The position numbers and the translations under genes were made by a program. The notes under the pieces were generated by a model. It made no database searches. It had not been told where the DNA came from and was given only the letters and a program-made list of their open reading frames with translations. Of a DNA stretch of 64,000 bases, positions 53,514 through 60,224 are shown piece after piece; the stretch's first letter is position 1; each line of letters begins with the position of its first letter. Source of the DNA: a virus. The stretch is from the IMG/VR virus record IMGVR_UViG_3300017991_000056, positions 1 to 64,000 of that record, one strand, 5' to 3'.

Positions 53514-54809
53514 ATGATTTCAAAGGCAGTTTTGGGAGGGGGCGCCATCATCGGGGTGATTGCGGGCTTCTGGGGCAGCATCAAGCTCTATCTGACGAAG
53601 ATGTGTTCCCTTTTTGTCATACGCGCCCGTCTTGACGGCCACAACCCGACGTCGGCCATGTCTCATCTTCTCTGGACCGAGTTCAGGTGCTCCAGGCTCA
53701 CGAAGAAGTGCTACCGGGGCATCACCGACTACGTGAGGCCGAATCGGCGCAACGAGCTAGTCCTGTACGAGCGCCTGCCCGTGGAGCAGACGATCTTTTG
53801 GCGTGGGTGGAAGCCTCTGGCCGTGAAGGGTGATTCGTGGGGGGAAGGCTACTATCTTGACATCGTCTTCCTTCGGTGGACGTTTGACTCGGACGATCTC
53901 TTCACCGAGGCCATCAAGAAGTTCAACGCTCGCGGGCATAAAGAGGAGGCCCGTTTCTTCGTGAAGCGGATGACGGGCTCGATCGGGGACAAGATGGACA
54001 GCTTGGCGCTTCTCAGCTCGAAGGGGGAGGGCGCCGACATGGCGAGGTTCGCGGGCAACTCTGTCTCCAAATTGAACTCCCGTCCGGTCGGGTGGGGGTA
54101 TGATCAGCTGGGGCTTCCGAGAGCGGACAACGCCTTGGGGGCCTTGGCCCTTCCGAACGACGCGGAGCCCGCGATTGAGGAGGCGAAATGGTGGTTGGGC
54201 AATGAGGAGTGGTTCAAGGATCATCTCGTGCCCTGGAAGTACGGGTTGATGTTCGAGGGCCCGAGCGGCACCGGGAAGACCGCCACGGCTCGGTCGATCG
54301 GCCAGCATCTCGATCTTCCGATCTTCGTTTTCGACGTGGCCACCATGAACAACTCGGACTTCGTGGAGAAGTGGGGCGAGATGATTGAGAAGAGCCCGTG
54401 CATTGCCTTGTTCGAGGACCTCGACAATGTCTTCGAGGGCCGCGTGAACATCGTGAAGAGCGGCAACGAGGCCGTGCTGACGTTCGACTGCTTCCTGAAC
54501 TGCCTGGACGGCGTCGACAGCACTGACGGGGTCTTCGTCATCATCACGACCAACCACATCGACAAGTTGGATGCAGCTCTCGGGGTGAACAATGGGGGCG
54601 ACATATCGACGCGACCGGGCCGCGTTGATCGGGTTGTTCATTTTGGGCCGCTCGACGAGATGGGTAGGAGAAAGATTGCCGCTCGCATCTTCGAAGGCTT
54701 CGAGGTAAGCGAGTGGGAGCATCTTGTTGCAGAGGGGGATGGCGATACGGGGGCTCGGTTTCAGGCACGTTGCTGCCGCCTCGTGAGAAAGTTGAAAGGG
54801 AGGCGATGA
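53514..54809 (+). CDS. Bcs1-type AAA+ ATPase with N-terminal membrane segment
   Basis: This is a 431-residue protein. Residues 3-28 (AVLGGGAIIGVIAGFWGSIK) form a predicted membrane helix. A Bcs1-like N-terminal beta domain follows to about 220. The AAA+ core has Walker A GPSGTGKT (249-256), Walker B IALFEDLD (297-304; E301, D302), a sensor segment IITTNHIDKLD and the arginine-finger region STRPGRVDR. In mitochondria Bcs1 moves folded proteins across a membrane; bacterial and phage relatives are unassigned. ATG at 53514 is preferred to the GTG at 53502 because GGAGGAA is placed 4 bases away. Confidence 0.8.
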   Translation: MISKAVLGGGAIIGVIAGFWGSIKLYLTKMCSLFVIRARLDGHNPTSAMSHLLWTEFRCSRLTKKCYRGITDYVRPNRRNELVLYERLPVEQTIFWRGWKPLAVKGDSWGEGYYLDIVFLRWTFDSDDLFTEAIKKFNARGHKEEARFFVKRMTGSIGDKMDSLALLSSKGEGADMARFAGNSVSKLNSRPVGWGYDQLGLPRADNALGALALPNDAEPAIEEAKWWLGNEEWFKDHLVPWKYGLMFEGPSGTGKTATARSIGQHLDLPIFVFDVATMNNSDFVEKWGEMIEKSPCIALFEDLDNVFEGRVNIVKSGNEAVLTFDCFLNCLDGVDSTDGVFVIITTNHIDKLDAALGVNNGGDISTRPGRVDRVVHFGPLDEMGRRKIAARIFEGFEVSEWEHLVAEGDGDTGARFQARCCRLVRKLKGRR

Positions 54810-55041
54810 GCGTTCCGATCTCGTCGGTGCTTGGTGCGCGAAGGCGATCGGGGACCTGAACGCGAAGCCTGTCTGGCGTAGGGGGAGGTGTGTGGTTCGT
54901 GTTCCGGTGATTTCCTGTGGGCGCTGCGTCCTTTGTTCGGCGGTAATTTTCTCGCGCGTGCTTGGGAACGGTGACTCGTACCGTATTATAGGGTTGGAGT
55001 AGACTGACGAAAACGCAAGCAGCAACGAGGAGGACAAGAAA
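54810..55041 (+). other. Intergenic region with promoter and a decayed repeat of downstream sequence
   Basis: These 232 bases carry no convincing gene. Bases near 54837-54870 (GAAGGCGATCGGGGACCTGA...) resemble 55340-55375 (GAAGGCGATCAAGGACCTGA...), suggesting an old duplication of the 55042 gene's 3' end. A sigma70-like promoter lies at 54962-54989. Confidence 0.5.
54962..54989 (+). promoter_or_regulatory. Sigma70-like promoter TTGGGA-N16-TATTAT
   Basis: The two boxes are separated by 16 bp and lie 52 bases before the ATG of the duplicated-module gene. Confidence 0.65.
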
Positions 55042-55419
55042 ATGAACAAGACGACGACTGTGGTAATGGCTCCCGGCATTGAGCCCGAGCAGTTGGAAGG
55101 ACTGAAGGTCGAAATCGAGAAGTCCATGGAGGACGCGGCCCATGTTGTCTGCGTCCCTTACGTGTTCAGCGTGGAGCAGATGGAGCTACGGCAAGACGAA
55201 ATGGCGATAATGGCTCCCGGCATTGAGCCCGAGCAGTTGGAGGGACTGAAGGTCGAAATCGAGAAGTCCATGGAGGACGCGGCCCATATCATCTTTACCA
55301 ATTACGCGTTCAGCGTGGAGCGCATGGAGCTGCGGGGCGAAGGCGATCAAGGACCTGAACGAAAACCCAGTGTGGATGAAATGAGAGAAAAGATTGCGCG
55401 AGCGTTTGAAGGAGGTTGA
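55042..55419 (+). CDS. Small acidic protein made of two tandem modules
   Basis: This is a 125-residue protein after GAGGAGGAC. It consists of two copies of a 48-residue module: residues 9-56 and 57-about 98, each with MAPGIEPEQLEGLKVEIEKS followed by MEDAAH. The DNA copies (from 55066 and 55210, period 144 bp) are almost identical over the first 80 bp, so the duplication is recent. The C-terminus is KPSVDEMREKIARAFEGG. Function unknown. Confidence 0.65.
   Translation: MNKTTTVVMAPGIEPEQLEGLKVEIEKSMEDAAHVVCVPYVFSVEQMELRQDEMAIMAPGIEPEQLEGLKVEIEKSMEDAAHIIFTNYAFSVERMELRGEGDQGPERKPSVDEMREKIARAFEGG
55066..55335 (+). repeat. 144-bp tandem duplication
   Basis: Copy 1 is 55066-55209 and copy 2 begins at 55210. 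The first 81 bp of each differ by about one base; later parts have diverged, with the downstream ends encoding YVFSVEQMELR and YAFSVERMELR. Confidence 0.85.
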
Positions 55420-55630
55420 TGAGGATCGGCGCGGATGCGCTTATCCTGGTGCCTCGGAGATGCGGGAAGCATTGGAGGCCGTCGACAAGGATTTGGCTTC
55501 CTGTCGGGCTTCTGACAAGGGGCCTGCGTATCTGGGGCTTTTGATGGCGGTTCAGGACTTGTTGGCGGAGTTTCGCATTGACGGGTTCTGTTTGGAGATG
55601 ATGGCGAAGGGCCATGCGCGTCCTGGATGA
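55394..55630 (+). CDS. Small hypothetical protein, start uncertain
   Basis: The frame encodes up to 78 residues from TTG at 55394, overlapping the previous gene; an ATG at 55460 would give a 56-residue product. It is helical and acidic (MREALEAVDKDLASCRASD, LMAVQDLLAEFRIDGF). No recognised family. Confidence 0.45.
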   Translation: MRERLKEVDEDRRGCAYPGASEMREALEAVDKDLASCRASDKGPAYLGLLMAVQDLLAEFRIDGFCLEMMAKGHARPG

Positions 55631-55877
55631 CGTGGAGTGGGTCGACAGCATCACGGACGATCACGATCCCAACATGTGTCCGTCCTGCGGCGGTTTCCAG
55701 AGCCATCGGCACTCGCAGGAGAACGTCGGGCACAGGGAGGGCTGCGAGCTTGTCGGGGCGAGGCGCGAGCTGTTCCGGCAGGCTGTGGACGTCGCGTCGG
55801 GGATGCCGGACGGGAATCTTTTTCTCAACATGGTTGTCGGGCTGCATCTGGCGAGGCCGGTCCCGAGGTTCGGATGA
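55614..55877 (+). CDS. Small protein with CxxC/HxH cluster
   Basis: This is an 87-residue protein overlapping the previous gene, with AAGGG ahead of its ATG. NMCPSCGGFQSHRHSQENVGH and GCEL suggest a zinc site. It is coupled by ATGA overlap to the next microprotein. Confidence 0.55.
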   Translation: MRVLDDVEWVDSITDDHDPNMCPSCGGFQSHRHSQENVGHREGCELVGARRELFRQAVDVASGMPDGNLFLNMVVGLHLARPVPRFG

Positions 55878-55951
55878 GGGGAGGCGAGGAGGGCGGCCAC
55901 TGTTCCTTGCACGGCTGCATGAGGGCAATCTGCGGCTGCGAATATGACTAG
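55874..55951 (+). CDS. 25-residue Cys-rich microprotein
   Basis: A 25-residue ORF coupled by ATGA to its upstream neighbour and overlapping the next start. Four cysteines and two histidines are present (GGHCSLHGCMRAICGCEYD), consistent with a tiny metal-binding peptide. Confidence 0.4.
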   Translation: MRGGEEGGHCSLHGCMRAICGCEYD

Positions 55952-56198
55952 TGGGATCGTCGAGACCAGGATGGTGCGTCTTCGTGACCGGGACGTCGAG
56001 GTGTCCTTCCGCGGGGACGGCAGGGGATCGTGGAAGATATCCATGGTGGGCGGGAGGAGGTTTCGGTCGGCGTCCAGGTTCGAGTCGTTGGGGTCGGCGG
56101 TCGTCGGGGTGCAGATGCTGGACTGGGAGTTCCGTGGGGGTCGCGACGACGGGGAGGTTCTCTCCGTCGGGGAGGTTCTCTCCGTCGATGACGCATAG
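55944..56198 (+). CDS. Small hypothetical beta-rich protein
   Basis: This is an 84-residue protein beginning MTSGIVETRMVRLRDRDVEV. Strands alternate (EVSFRGDGRGSWKISMVGG). The end contains a short direct repeat GEVLSVGEVLSV. No family is recognised. Confidence 0.5.
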   Translation: MTSGIVETRMVRLRDRDVEVSFRGDGRGSWKISMVGGRRFRSASRFESLGSAVVGVQMLDWEFRGGRDDGEVLSVGEVLSVDDA

Positions 56199-56214
56199 CG
56201 TAGGAGGTGGCCGG

Positions 56215-56601
56215 ATGTCAACGAAGCGGAAGCAGGACAAGAGGCGCGCCCGCGCCAAGAGCGTGGTCAAGGCGAAGAACAGGCTGAAGGCGAAGCCGAG
56301 GCCGAGGTTCTATCTGGAGGCGGACCTTCCCGGGGGCGTCGGGTGGAAGAAGGTCATGGCCTTCAGGAAGATGGAGGACGTGGACGCCTATGTCGAGTCC
56401 GTCGAGGACATCAGGAGGAGGAATGCCTCCGAGATCGTGAGGGGGCGCGTGGTCATGGCCTCGACTGGGCGAGTGGTGGCGGTGATCGAGCCGCACGAGA
56501 TCGAGGGGCCGGAAATCCTGGGGGCTTCCGGGCATGTCCGGGGCCGAGGGAAGAAGGAAAATGCCGAGGGGGCTTTGGAAAAGGAGGCCGAAGGTGTATA
56601 A
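56215..56601 (+). CDS. Small basic hypothetical protein
   Basis: This is a 128-residue protein; TAGGAGGTGG precedes its ATG. The N-terminal 30 residues are strongly basic (KRRARAKSVVKAKNRLKAKP), followed by a small folded domain (VMAFRKMEDVDAYVESVEDI) and a charged tail. Nucleic-acid binding is possible. The promoter for the RNA locus lies inside its 3' end. Confidence 0.6.
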   Translation: MSTKRKQDKRRARAKSVVKAKNRLKAKPRPRFYLEADLPGGVGWKKVMAFRKMEDVDAYVESVEDIRRRNASEIVRGRVVMASTGRVVAVIEPHEIEGPEILGASGHVRGRGKKENAEGALEKEAEGV

Positions 56602-56602
56602 T
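56575..56602 (+). promoter_or_regulatory. Sigma70-like promoter for the RNA locus
   Basis: TTGGAA-N16-TATAAT, in the context GGTGTATAAT, is the strongest sigma70-type promoter seen here. It overlaps the end of the preceding gene. Transcription should start near 56609 and read through the structured RNA and probably the tmRNA and tRNA. Confidence 0.75.
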
Positions 56603-56608
56603 GTCCGT

Positions 56609-57318
56609 GAGAGGGCGACGGTTTCCCAGAGCTTCTTTGAGAAAATCTTCTCGCCGCGTGGAAAACCGTCCTCTTTTGGCAATATGGTTGGTGAGCGAGT
56701 TCTTTGAAAATCGAATGAGACAGCGTTCCTGGCTCGGGGTGCCGTTCTGAGTGCAACGAAGCCAGGGGGTCTGGGAGAGAGGACGCGCACCCCGGCGGCT
56801 AGCGTCCAAGTAGCGAATCGAGCTGCGCCATAGAGCGTGGCCGCCCCTTCGGGAGGGCTGGCGAACGGAACGGCGGGATCGGGCTCTGCGAAAAGTGGGC
56901 ATGCCGAAGCGAGGCAGGTTGCCGGTAGGCGAGAGCCACGCCGGAATCGTACGTGGCCCATGACCGAGCCTCCGAACGAAGGGTTCAAGGGTGGACATGG
57001 AGAAGGACGCTCCGAACCAGGGACGCTGGAGAATGAACAAGATTTTCCGGCACCGGCCCGACCCGGACAGCTCCGGGCTCAGGGCGGTGAGCGCGAAAGG
57101 GGTCCTCTAGTAGGGATCGGGACAGCGATGCGCGGTTTGAGTCCGTCGCCCGAAGCACGCATGGGCAAGCGTACCACGATCGGGACAGCGATGCGCGGTT
57201 TGAGTCCGTCGCCCGAAGCACGCATGGGCAAGCGTACCACGACCGAACGCGGGTTCCGAGTACGACGCGTCGTCACTCTCGGACAAGGCCGAGGCGGGCG
57301 GGTTGCCGGGATTAACTT
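56609..57318 (+). ncRNA. Large structured non-coding RNA candidate, class unknown
   Basis: About 710 nt lie between a strong promoter and a tmRNA without a convincing gene. Stems visible by eye: GACGGTTT (56637) with AAACCGTC; a perfect H-type pseudoknot (56728-56734 with 56760-56766, and 56735-56742 with 56787-56794); GGACGC 56781-56786 with GCGTCC 56802-56807; GGCTCT 56882-56887 with AGAGCC 56932-56937; GCCACG 56935-56940 with CGTGGC 56952-56957; GGTTC near 56982 with GAACC; and CCCGGA with TCCGGG near 57062-57077. Its size and its place beside a tRNA and tmRNA recall the ornate large RNAs GOLLD and ROOL of phages, but I cannot confirm membership. A CTTTGAAAATCG sequence at 56702 could be an internal promoter. 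Confidence 0.55.
57115..57240 (+). repeat. 63-bp exact tandem duplication inside the structured RNA
   Basis: 57115-57177 and 57178-57240 are identical 63-bp units. Each contains a GCGA...TCGC hairpin over TTTGAGT and a GCACGCATGGGCAAGCGT segment. The period is too short and the copies too few for a CRISPR. Confidence 0.9.
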
Positions 57319-57713
57319 GGGGGCGAAATGGTATCGACTGGCGCGGCTGAGCTTGAGACTGCATGTGGAGGATGACCGTTGGCCTCCTGAATCATCGGTC
57401 GCAGAGACAACTGCAAAAAACATTCTTTCCTTCCCTGGTCGGCCTCGGCTGGCCATCGCTGCCTGAGAAGGCGGCGCGGGTGTCCCTGCCTGACGCCGAT
57501 AGGGGTCGGGGGCAACGACATCGGTGGACAAGCCATGGAGAGACATGCTGACGAGGAGCACGGAAAGACGTCTCTGGCAGCCTGGAAAGACGGGACGGGG
57601 CCTGCCGACGGGGCCTGAGCCGGACTAGACATCCGGCAAGCCTTCGGCTAAGCATGTAGATGTCCGAGGGACGTCCGTTCAGGACCCGGGTTCGACTCCT
57701 GGCGCCTCCACCA
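57319..57713 (+). ncRNA. ssrA: Transfer-messenger RNA (tmRNA)
   Basis: This is a 395-nt tmRNA that releases stalled ribosomes and tags the nascent peptide. The 5' end GGGGGCG pairs with CGCCTCC at 57703-57709, followed by ACCA (CCA is encoded). A T arm with loop TTCGACT closes the tRNA-like domain. The conserved CTAAGCATGTAG lies near 57648. The tag frame opens at GCA 57413 after GAGACAACT and ends at TGA 57464-57466, encoding AKNILSFPGRPRLAIAA (17 residues, with an additional Ala from the charged tmRNA). The AA ending resembles degradation tags; the PGRPR centre is unusual. No smpB gene is in the window, so host SmpB is presumably used. Confidence 0.92.
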
Positions 57714-57756
57714 AGTTTTCGATCATGAGCATTATCGCGAGAGGTACTTTTTTAAT

Positions 57757-57833
<77 letters not shown>

Positions 57834-57840
57834 AACTTTT

Positions 57841-57880
57841 AGTACCGTAGGTCGCAGGTTCGATTCCTGCCGGGGGTGCC
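57841..57880 (+). pseudogene. 3' half of a tRNA (fragment)
   Basis: GCAGG-TTCGATT-CCTGC is a perfect T arm followed by CGGGGGT-G-CC, the 3' half of a tRNA acceptor. The 5' half is missing; the sequence upstream is the 3' flank of tRNA-Arg. It differs from tRNA-Arg(CCT), so it derives from another tRNA. Such 3' fragments are typical of recombination or att-site scars. Confidence 0.7.
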
Positions 57881-57892
57881 GATGATGCGGCT

Positions 57893-57952
57893 CTGGCAAG
57901 TTACCCTCCCCTCCCCTCCCCCCTTCCCTACTTGCCAGGGCCCTTTTTTTTT
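57893..57952 (+). terminator. Intrinsic terminator with polypyrimidine loop
   Basis: CTGGCAAG pairs with CTTGCCAG around a 30-base loop rich in CCCT repeats; GGCCC and nine T residues follow. The C-runs would be G-quadruplex-forming on the minus strand. Confidence 0.7.
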
Positions 57953-57985
57953 GGCCGTCGGTTCGCCGACGGCCATTTTTTCTTT
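57953..57985 (+). terminator. Strong Rho-independent terminator
   Basis: A perfect 9-bp stem (GGCCGTCGG / CCGACGGCC) with a UUCG tetraloop is followed by ATTTTTTCTTT. It closes the RNA locus. Confidence 0.95.
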
Positions 57986-57992
57986 GATACGG
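57982..57992 (+). promoter_or_regulatory. Weak late-promoter-like box
   Basis: CTTTGATACGG resembles box 3 (CTTTGATATTCG) and lies 38 bases before a small ORF with a strong ribosome-binding site. It overlaps the terminator tail. Confidence 0.3.
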
Positions 57993-58029
57993 GGGACTGT
58001 GGTAGAGACCACCTTCAAAGGAGGATGAT

Positions 58030-58158
58030 ATGAGACCGCAGCCGACCGCGACCAGGCCCCAGGGCCTTCTCCGACCCCGTCCGGCCCGGGCCGAGCTCTC
58101 CGCCGGCCCCGTCGTCCAGGGCACGTGCGTGGCCCAGGTGATCGGAGGTGGCCGATGA
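58030..58158 (+). CDS. Small Pro/Arg-rich leader-like protein
   Basis: This is a 42-residue ORF (MRPQPTATRPQGLLRPRP...) with AAAGGAGG 6 bases upstream of its ATG and an ATGA stop-start overlap with the next gene. A hairpin (GTGGT-AGAG-ACCAC) precedes it. It could be a translated leader that couples expression of the transferase gene. Confidence 0.5.
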   Translation: MRPQPTATRPQGLLRPRPARAELSAGPVVQGTCVAQVIGGGR

Positions 58159-59426
58159 GCGACCTGGCGGAATGGCGCTGGAGGTCCTTCGAGTCGGTGC
58201 TGAGGCACGTATGCGTGAAGCGTCGGCCCAGGAGGGTCCTGGAGTGGGGCCCGGGCCTCTCGACCGAGATCGTCCTGGAGACGTGCCCGGACGCCTCGGT
58301 CCTGACTGTCGAGCATGATCCGAAGTGGGAGGCGAAGGCGAAGGAGCGCCTGGCCGGCAAGGGCGACGTCGAGATCGCCAAGCGGGTCATCAGCATGAAG
58401 GGGGGGCTGTCGGACGGCTACGTGAACCATCCTGTCCTGAGGAACCTCCGGGAGAACGGAGGGGTCGTGGCCCCCGAGTACGACCTGGTCTTCGTGGACG
58501 GCCGATTCAGGTGCGACTGCCTGGTCGCGGCCCATCTCCTGGTGAGGCCCGACGGCGTGGTCGTCGTCCACGACACTCACCGCGGCAACTACTTGGACGC
58601 CATCAGGCTGTTTCGGCACTGGCAGCAGTTCGCGGAGCTGAGGACGGCCGTCATGTCCAAGTCGCCGATGCCGTGGCTGGAGGGCGCCGGGAAGGGGATC
58701 GGGGGCGTCCTGTCCGACGTGGACACCCTCGACGACCTGGAGAGGCGCCTGGTGTCCGGGAAGCCGTTCACCTACCTCCGGTTCGGGGACGCGGACCTCT
58801 ACTTCATGGTGGACCCGAACTTCGGCGGGAACCGGCGCCACGATCCGGTCCCGGGGCTTTCCAGGGAGCTCCGAGGGTCGTTCGCCATCGACCATCCCGA
58901 CTACCTGATCGGGTGCGTGGCCGGTGGAAGGGTCTTCAAGAGCAAGGAGGACGAGCTGAAGGAGATCGCGGCCCGCTTCCACACGGGGAGGACGTACCAT
59001 AGCGCGGTGGCCCTCCACATGGCCTATGGCCGCGATCCGGAGAGGTTCGCGGCCTTTTGCAGGAACAGCTTCGGGGGACGTCGCGTCCTGATGGTGGGAG
59101 GCGCGGCGATATGCAGGGACCTTCTGGTCAGGAAGGTGTTCAACGTGACGGCGACCATAGAGCTGACGGACAGGAACGCCTACCAGGGGCTCGACGCCCA
59201 GATGGAGCGGATAAGGAGGAACGTGCCGAAGTTCGACGTGATGGTGAGCGCCCTCGGGCAGGCGACCAGGGTCCTCGGGGGGCGTCTCTGGGACGAGGGG
59301 GCCAGGGACATTCAGTATTTCGACGTGGGGTCGGCGGTGGACGCCCTTGCCGGGAGGGAGCTCCGGAGCTGGATCAGGAAGTACGCCGGGAGGCGCGAGG
59401 AGTACCGGCGCATGTTCCTCGGGTGA
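58155..59426 (+). CDS. Methyltransferase-like plus GT-D glycosyltransferase-like fusion
   Basis: This is a 423-residue protein coupled to the upstream small ORF, with GGAGGTGG before the ATG. Residues 20-180 resemble a SAM-dependent methyltransferase (LEWGPGLSTEIVLE, LTVEHDPKWEAKA, LVFVDGRF, VVVHDTHRG). Residues 200-423 resemble the GT-D glycosyltransferase family: the diagnostic YLRFGDADLYFM, then VLMVGGAAICRDLL and FDVMVSALGQ. This is a third glycan-related enzyme in the window after those at 9648 and 15730. It may act on virion glycans or host surface sugars. Confidence 0.65.
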   Translation: MSDLAEWRWRSFESVLRHVCVKRRPRRVLEWGPGLSTEIVLETCPDASVLTVEHDPKWEAKAKERLAGKGDVEIAKRVISMKGGLSDGYVNHPVLRNLRENGGVVAPEYDLVFVDGRFRCDCLVAAHLLVRPDGVVVVHDTHRGNYLDAIRLFRHWQQFAELRTAVMSKSPMPWLEGAGKGIGGVLSDVDTLDDLERRLVSGKPFTYLRFGDADLYFMVDPNFGGNRRHDPVPGLSRELRGSFAIDHPDYLIGCVAGGRVFKSKEDELKEIAARFHTGRTYHSAVALHMAYGRDPERFAAFCRNSFGGRRVLMVGGAAICRDLLVRKVFNVTATIELTDRNAYQGLDAQMERIRRNVPKFDVMVSALGQATRVLGGRLWDEGARDIQYFDVGSAVDALAGRELRSWIRKYAGRREEYRRMFLG

Positions 59427-59429
59427 TGT

Positions 59430-59447
59430 GACAATCTTTTTATATCG
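59430..59447 (+). promoter_or_regulatory. Putative phage late promoter box 5
   Basis: GACAATCTTTTTATATCG follows the fusion gene stop and precedes the receiver-domain operon. It shares the ACAAT...CTTTTTATAT core of the family. Confidence 0.5.
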
Positions 59448-59533
59448 TTGCCCGTAGTAGGAGAACGAAGCGATTCTCCCGCCTAGCGGTTGATTGTTAG
59501 GGCGGTTCTTTGGCCGTCGGCGGAAAGGTCGCC

Positions 59534-59911
59534 ATGAACGATGCGGCAATGGATGGAAACCCCCTCAAGAGGGTTTTGATACTTGACGACGACAGAAAGC
59601 TCCGAGATATCATGTCGAGGATCGTGAGGCGTCTCGGCATGGAGCCGTTTTCGACCGACGACGGAAGGGCGGCGATCCATGAGCACTCGGAGAGGCGGTT
59701 CTCCGCTATGTTCGTCGACCTTCTGATGCCGAAGATGCGAGGCGAGGAGTTCATCTTGGAGGCGCGCCAGGTCAATGGGAGTCCGGATCGGCCCTTGGTG
59801 GTCGTGATGACGGGACTCCAGGACGTGACGCTGGCGGGCCTCGACGTTGACGGCGTTATCCTGAAGCCTTTCGGGGTCCGCGAGGTCGCGAAGGTGCTTG
59901 AGGAGATATAG
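59534..59911 (+). CDS. Stand-alone response-regulator receiver domain
   Basis: This is a 125-residue CheY-like protein. All key residues are present: acidic pocket LDDD (18-20), phosphoacceptor D62 (FVDLLMPKMRG), T93 (VMTG) and K111 (LKPFG). No output domain is attached. The start is ATG at 59534 with AAAGGT 6 bases upstream. No histidine kinase is in the window, so the phosphodonor would be a host kinase or a small molecule. It sits in a membrane/lysis-like operon. Confidence 0.8.
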   Translation: MNDAAMDGNPLKRVLILDDDRKLRDIMSRIVRRLGMEPFSTDDGRAAIHEHSERRFSAMFVDLLMPKMRGEEFILEARQVNGSPDRPLVVVMTGLQDVTLAGLDVDGVILKPFGVREVAKVLEEI

Positions 59912-59920
59912 GAGGCGGAC

Positions 59921-60214
59921 ATGAGCCCGTTGACCCAGGCGGAGAGGATGTCTCGGCTGCTCCAGGTATACGGAGGGTGGGGTATGTGCGCGATACTGAT
60001 CATTGGCATCGTCGCCCTCTACTGGAGCATGGGAAGGGTGATATCCCAGCAGAACGCCCAGCTCCAGGCCCTCCTGCGGGAGACGGCTACGGTCTTGGCG
60101 GAGGCCAGGGATACCAATCGCGATGTCGCGGAGACCAACAGGACGACCAGCAACACGCTGGAGAGGGTGGGTCCTCAGCTCGTTGTCCTTGAGCAGCTCC
60201 AGCGAAATCGCTAG
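59921..60214 (+). CDS. Small membrane protein with coiled-coil tail (holin/spanin-like)
   Basis: This is a 97-residue protein after AGGAGGCGG. One transmembrane helix covers residues about 20-42 (WGMCAILIIGIVALYWSMG), followed by a hydrophilic coiled coil (ALLRETATVLAEARDTNRDV). The layout fits a small holin, an inner-membrane spanin or a signalling partner for the flanking receiver proteins. Confidence 0.55.
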   Translation: MSPLTQAERMSRLLQVYGGWGMCAILIIGIVALYWSMGRVISQQNAQLQALLRETATVLAEARDTNRDVAETNRTTSNTLERVGPQLVVLEQLQRNR

Positions 60215-60224
60215 GAGGATTGAG

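Noticed and set aside
57115-57240. CRISPR array
   Set aside because: Only two adjacent 63-bp copies with no variable spacers and no cas genes.
57115-57240. tRNA genes in the 63-bp repeats (GGTTTGAGTCC resembles a T loop)
   Set aside because: No matching T stem, acceptor stem or anticodon arm could be formed.
56609-57318. RNase P RNA
   Set aside because: The conserved GAGGAAAGTCC and ACAGA-type segments are not found.
56837-57466. Possible 209-residue gene spanning the structured RNA and tmRNA tag
   Set aside because: It has no ribosome-binding site, contains an exact repeat, and its last 17 codons are the tmRNA tag; it is open by chance.
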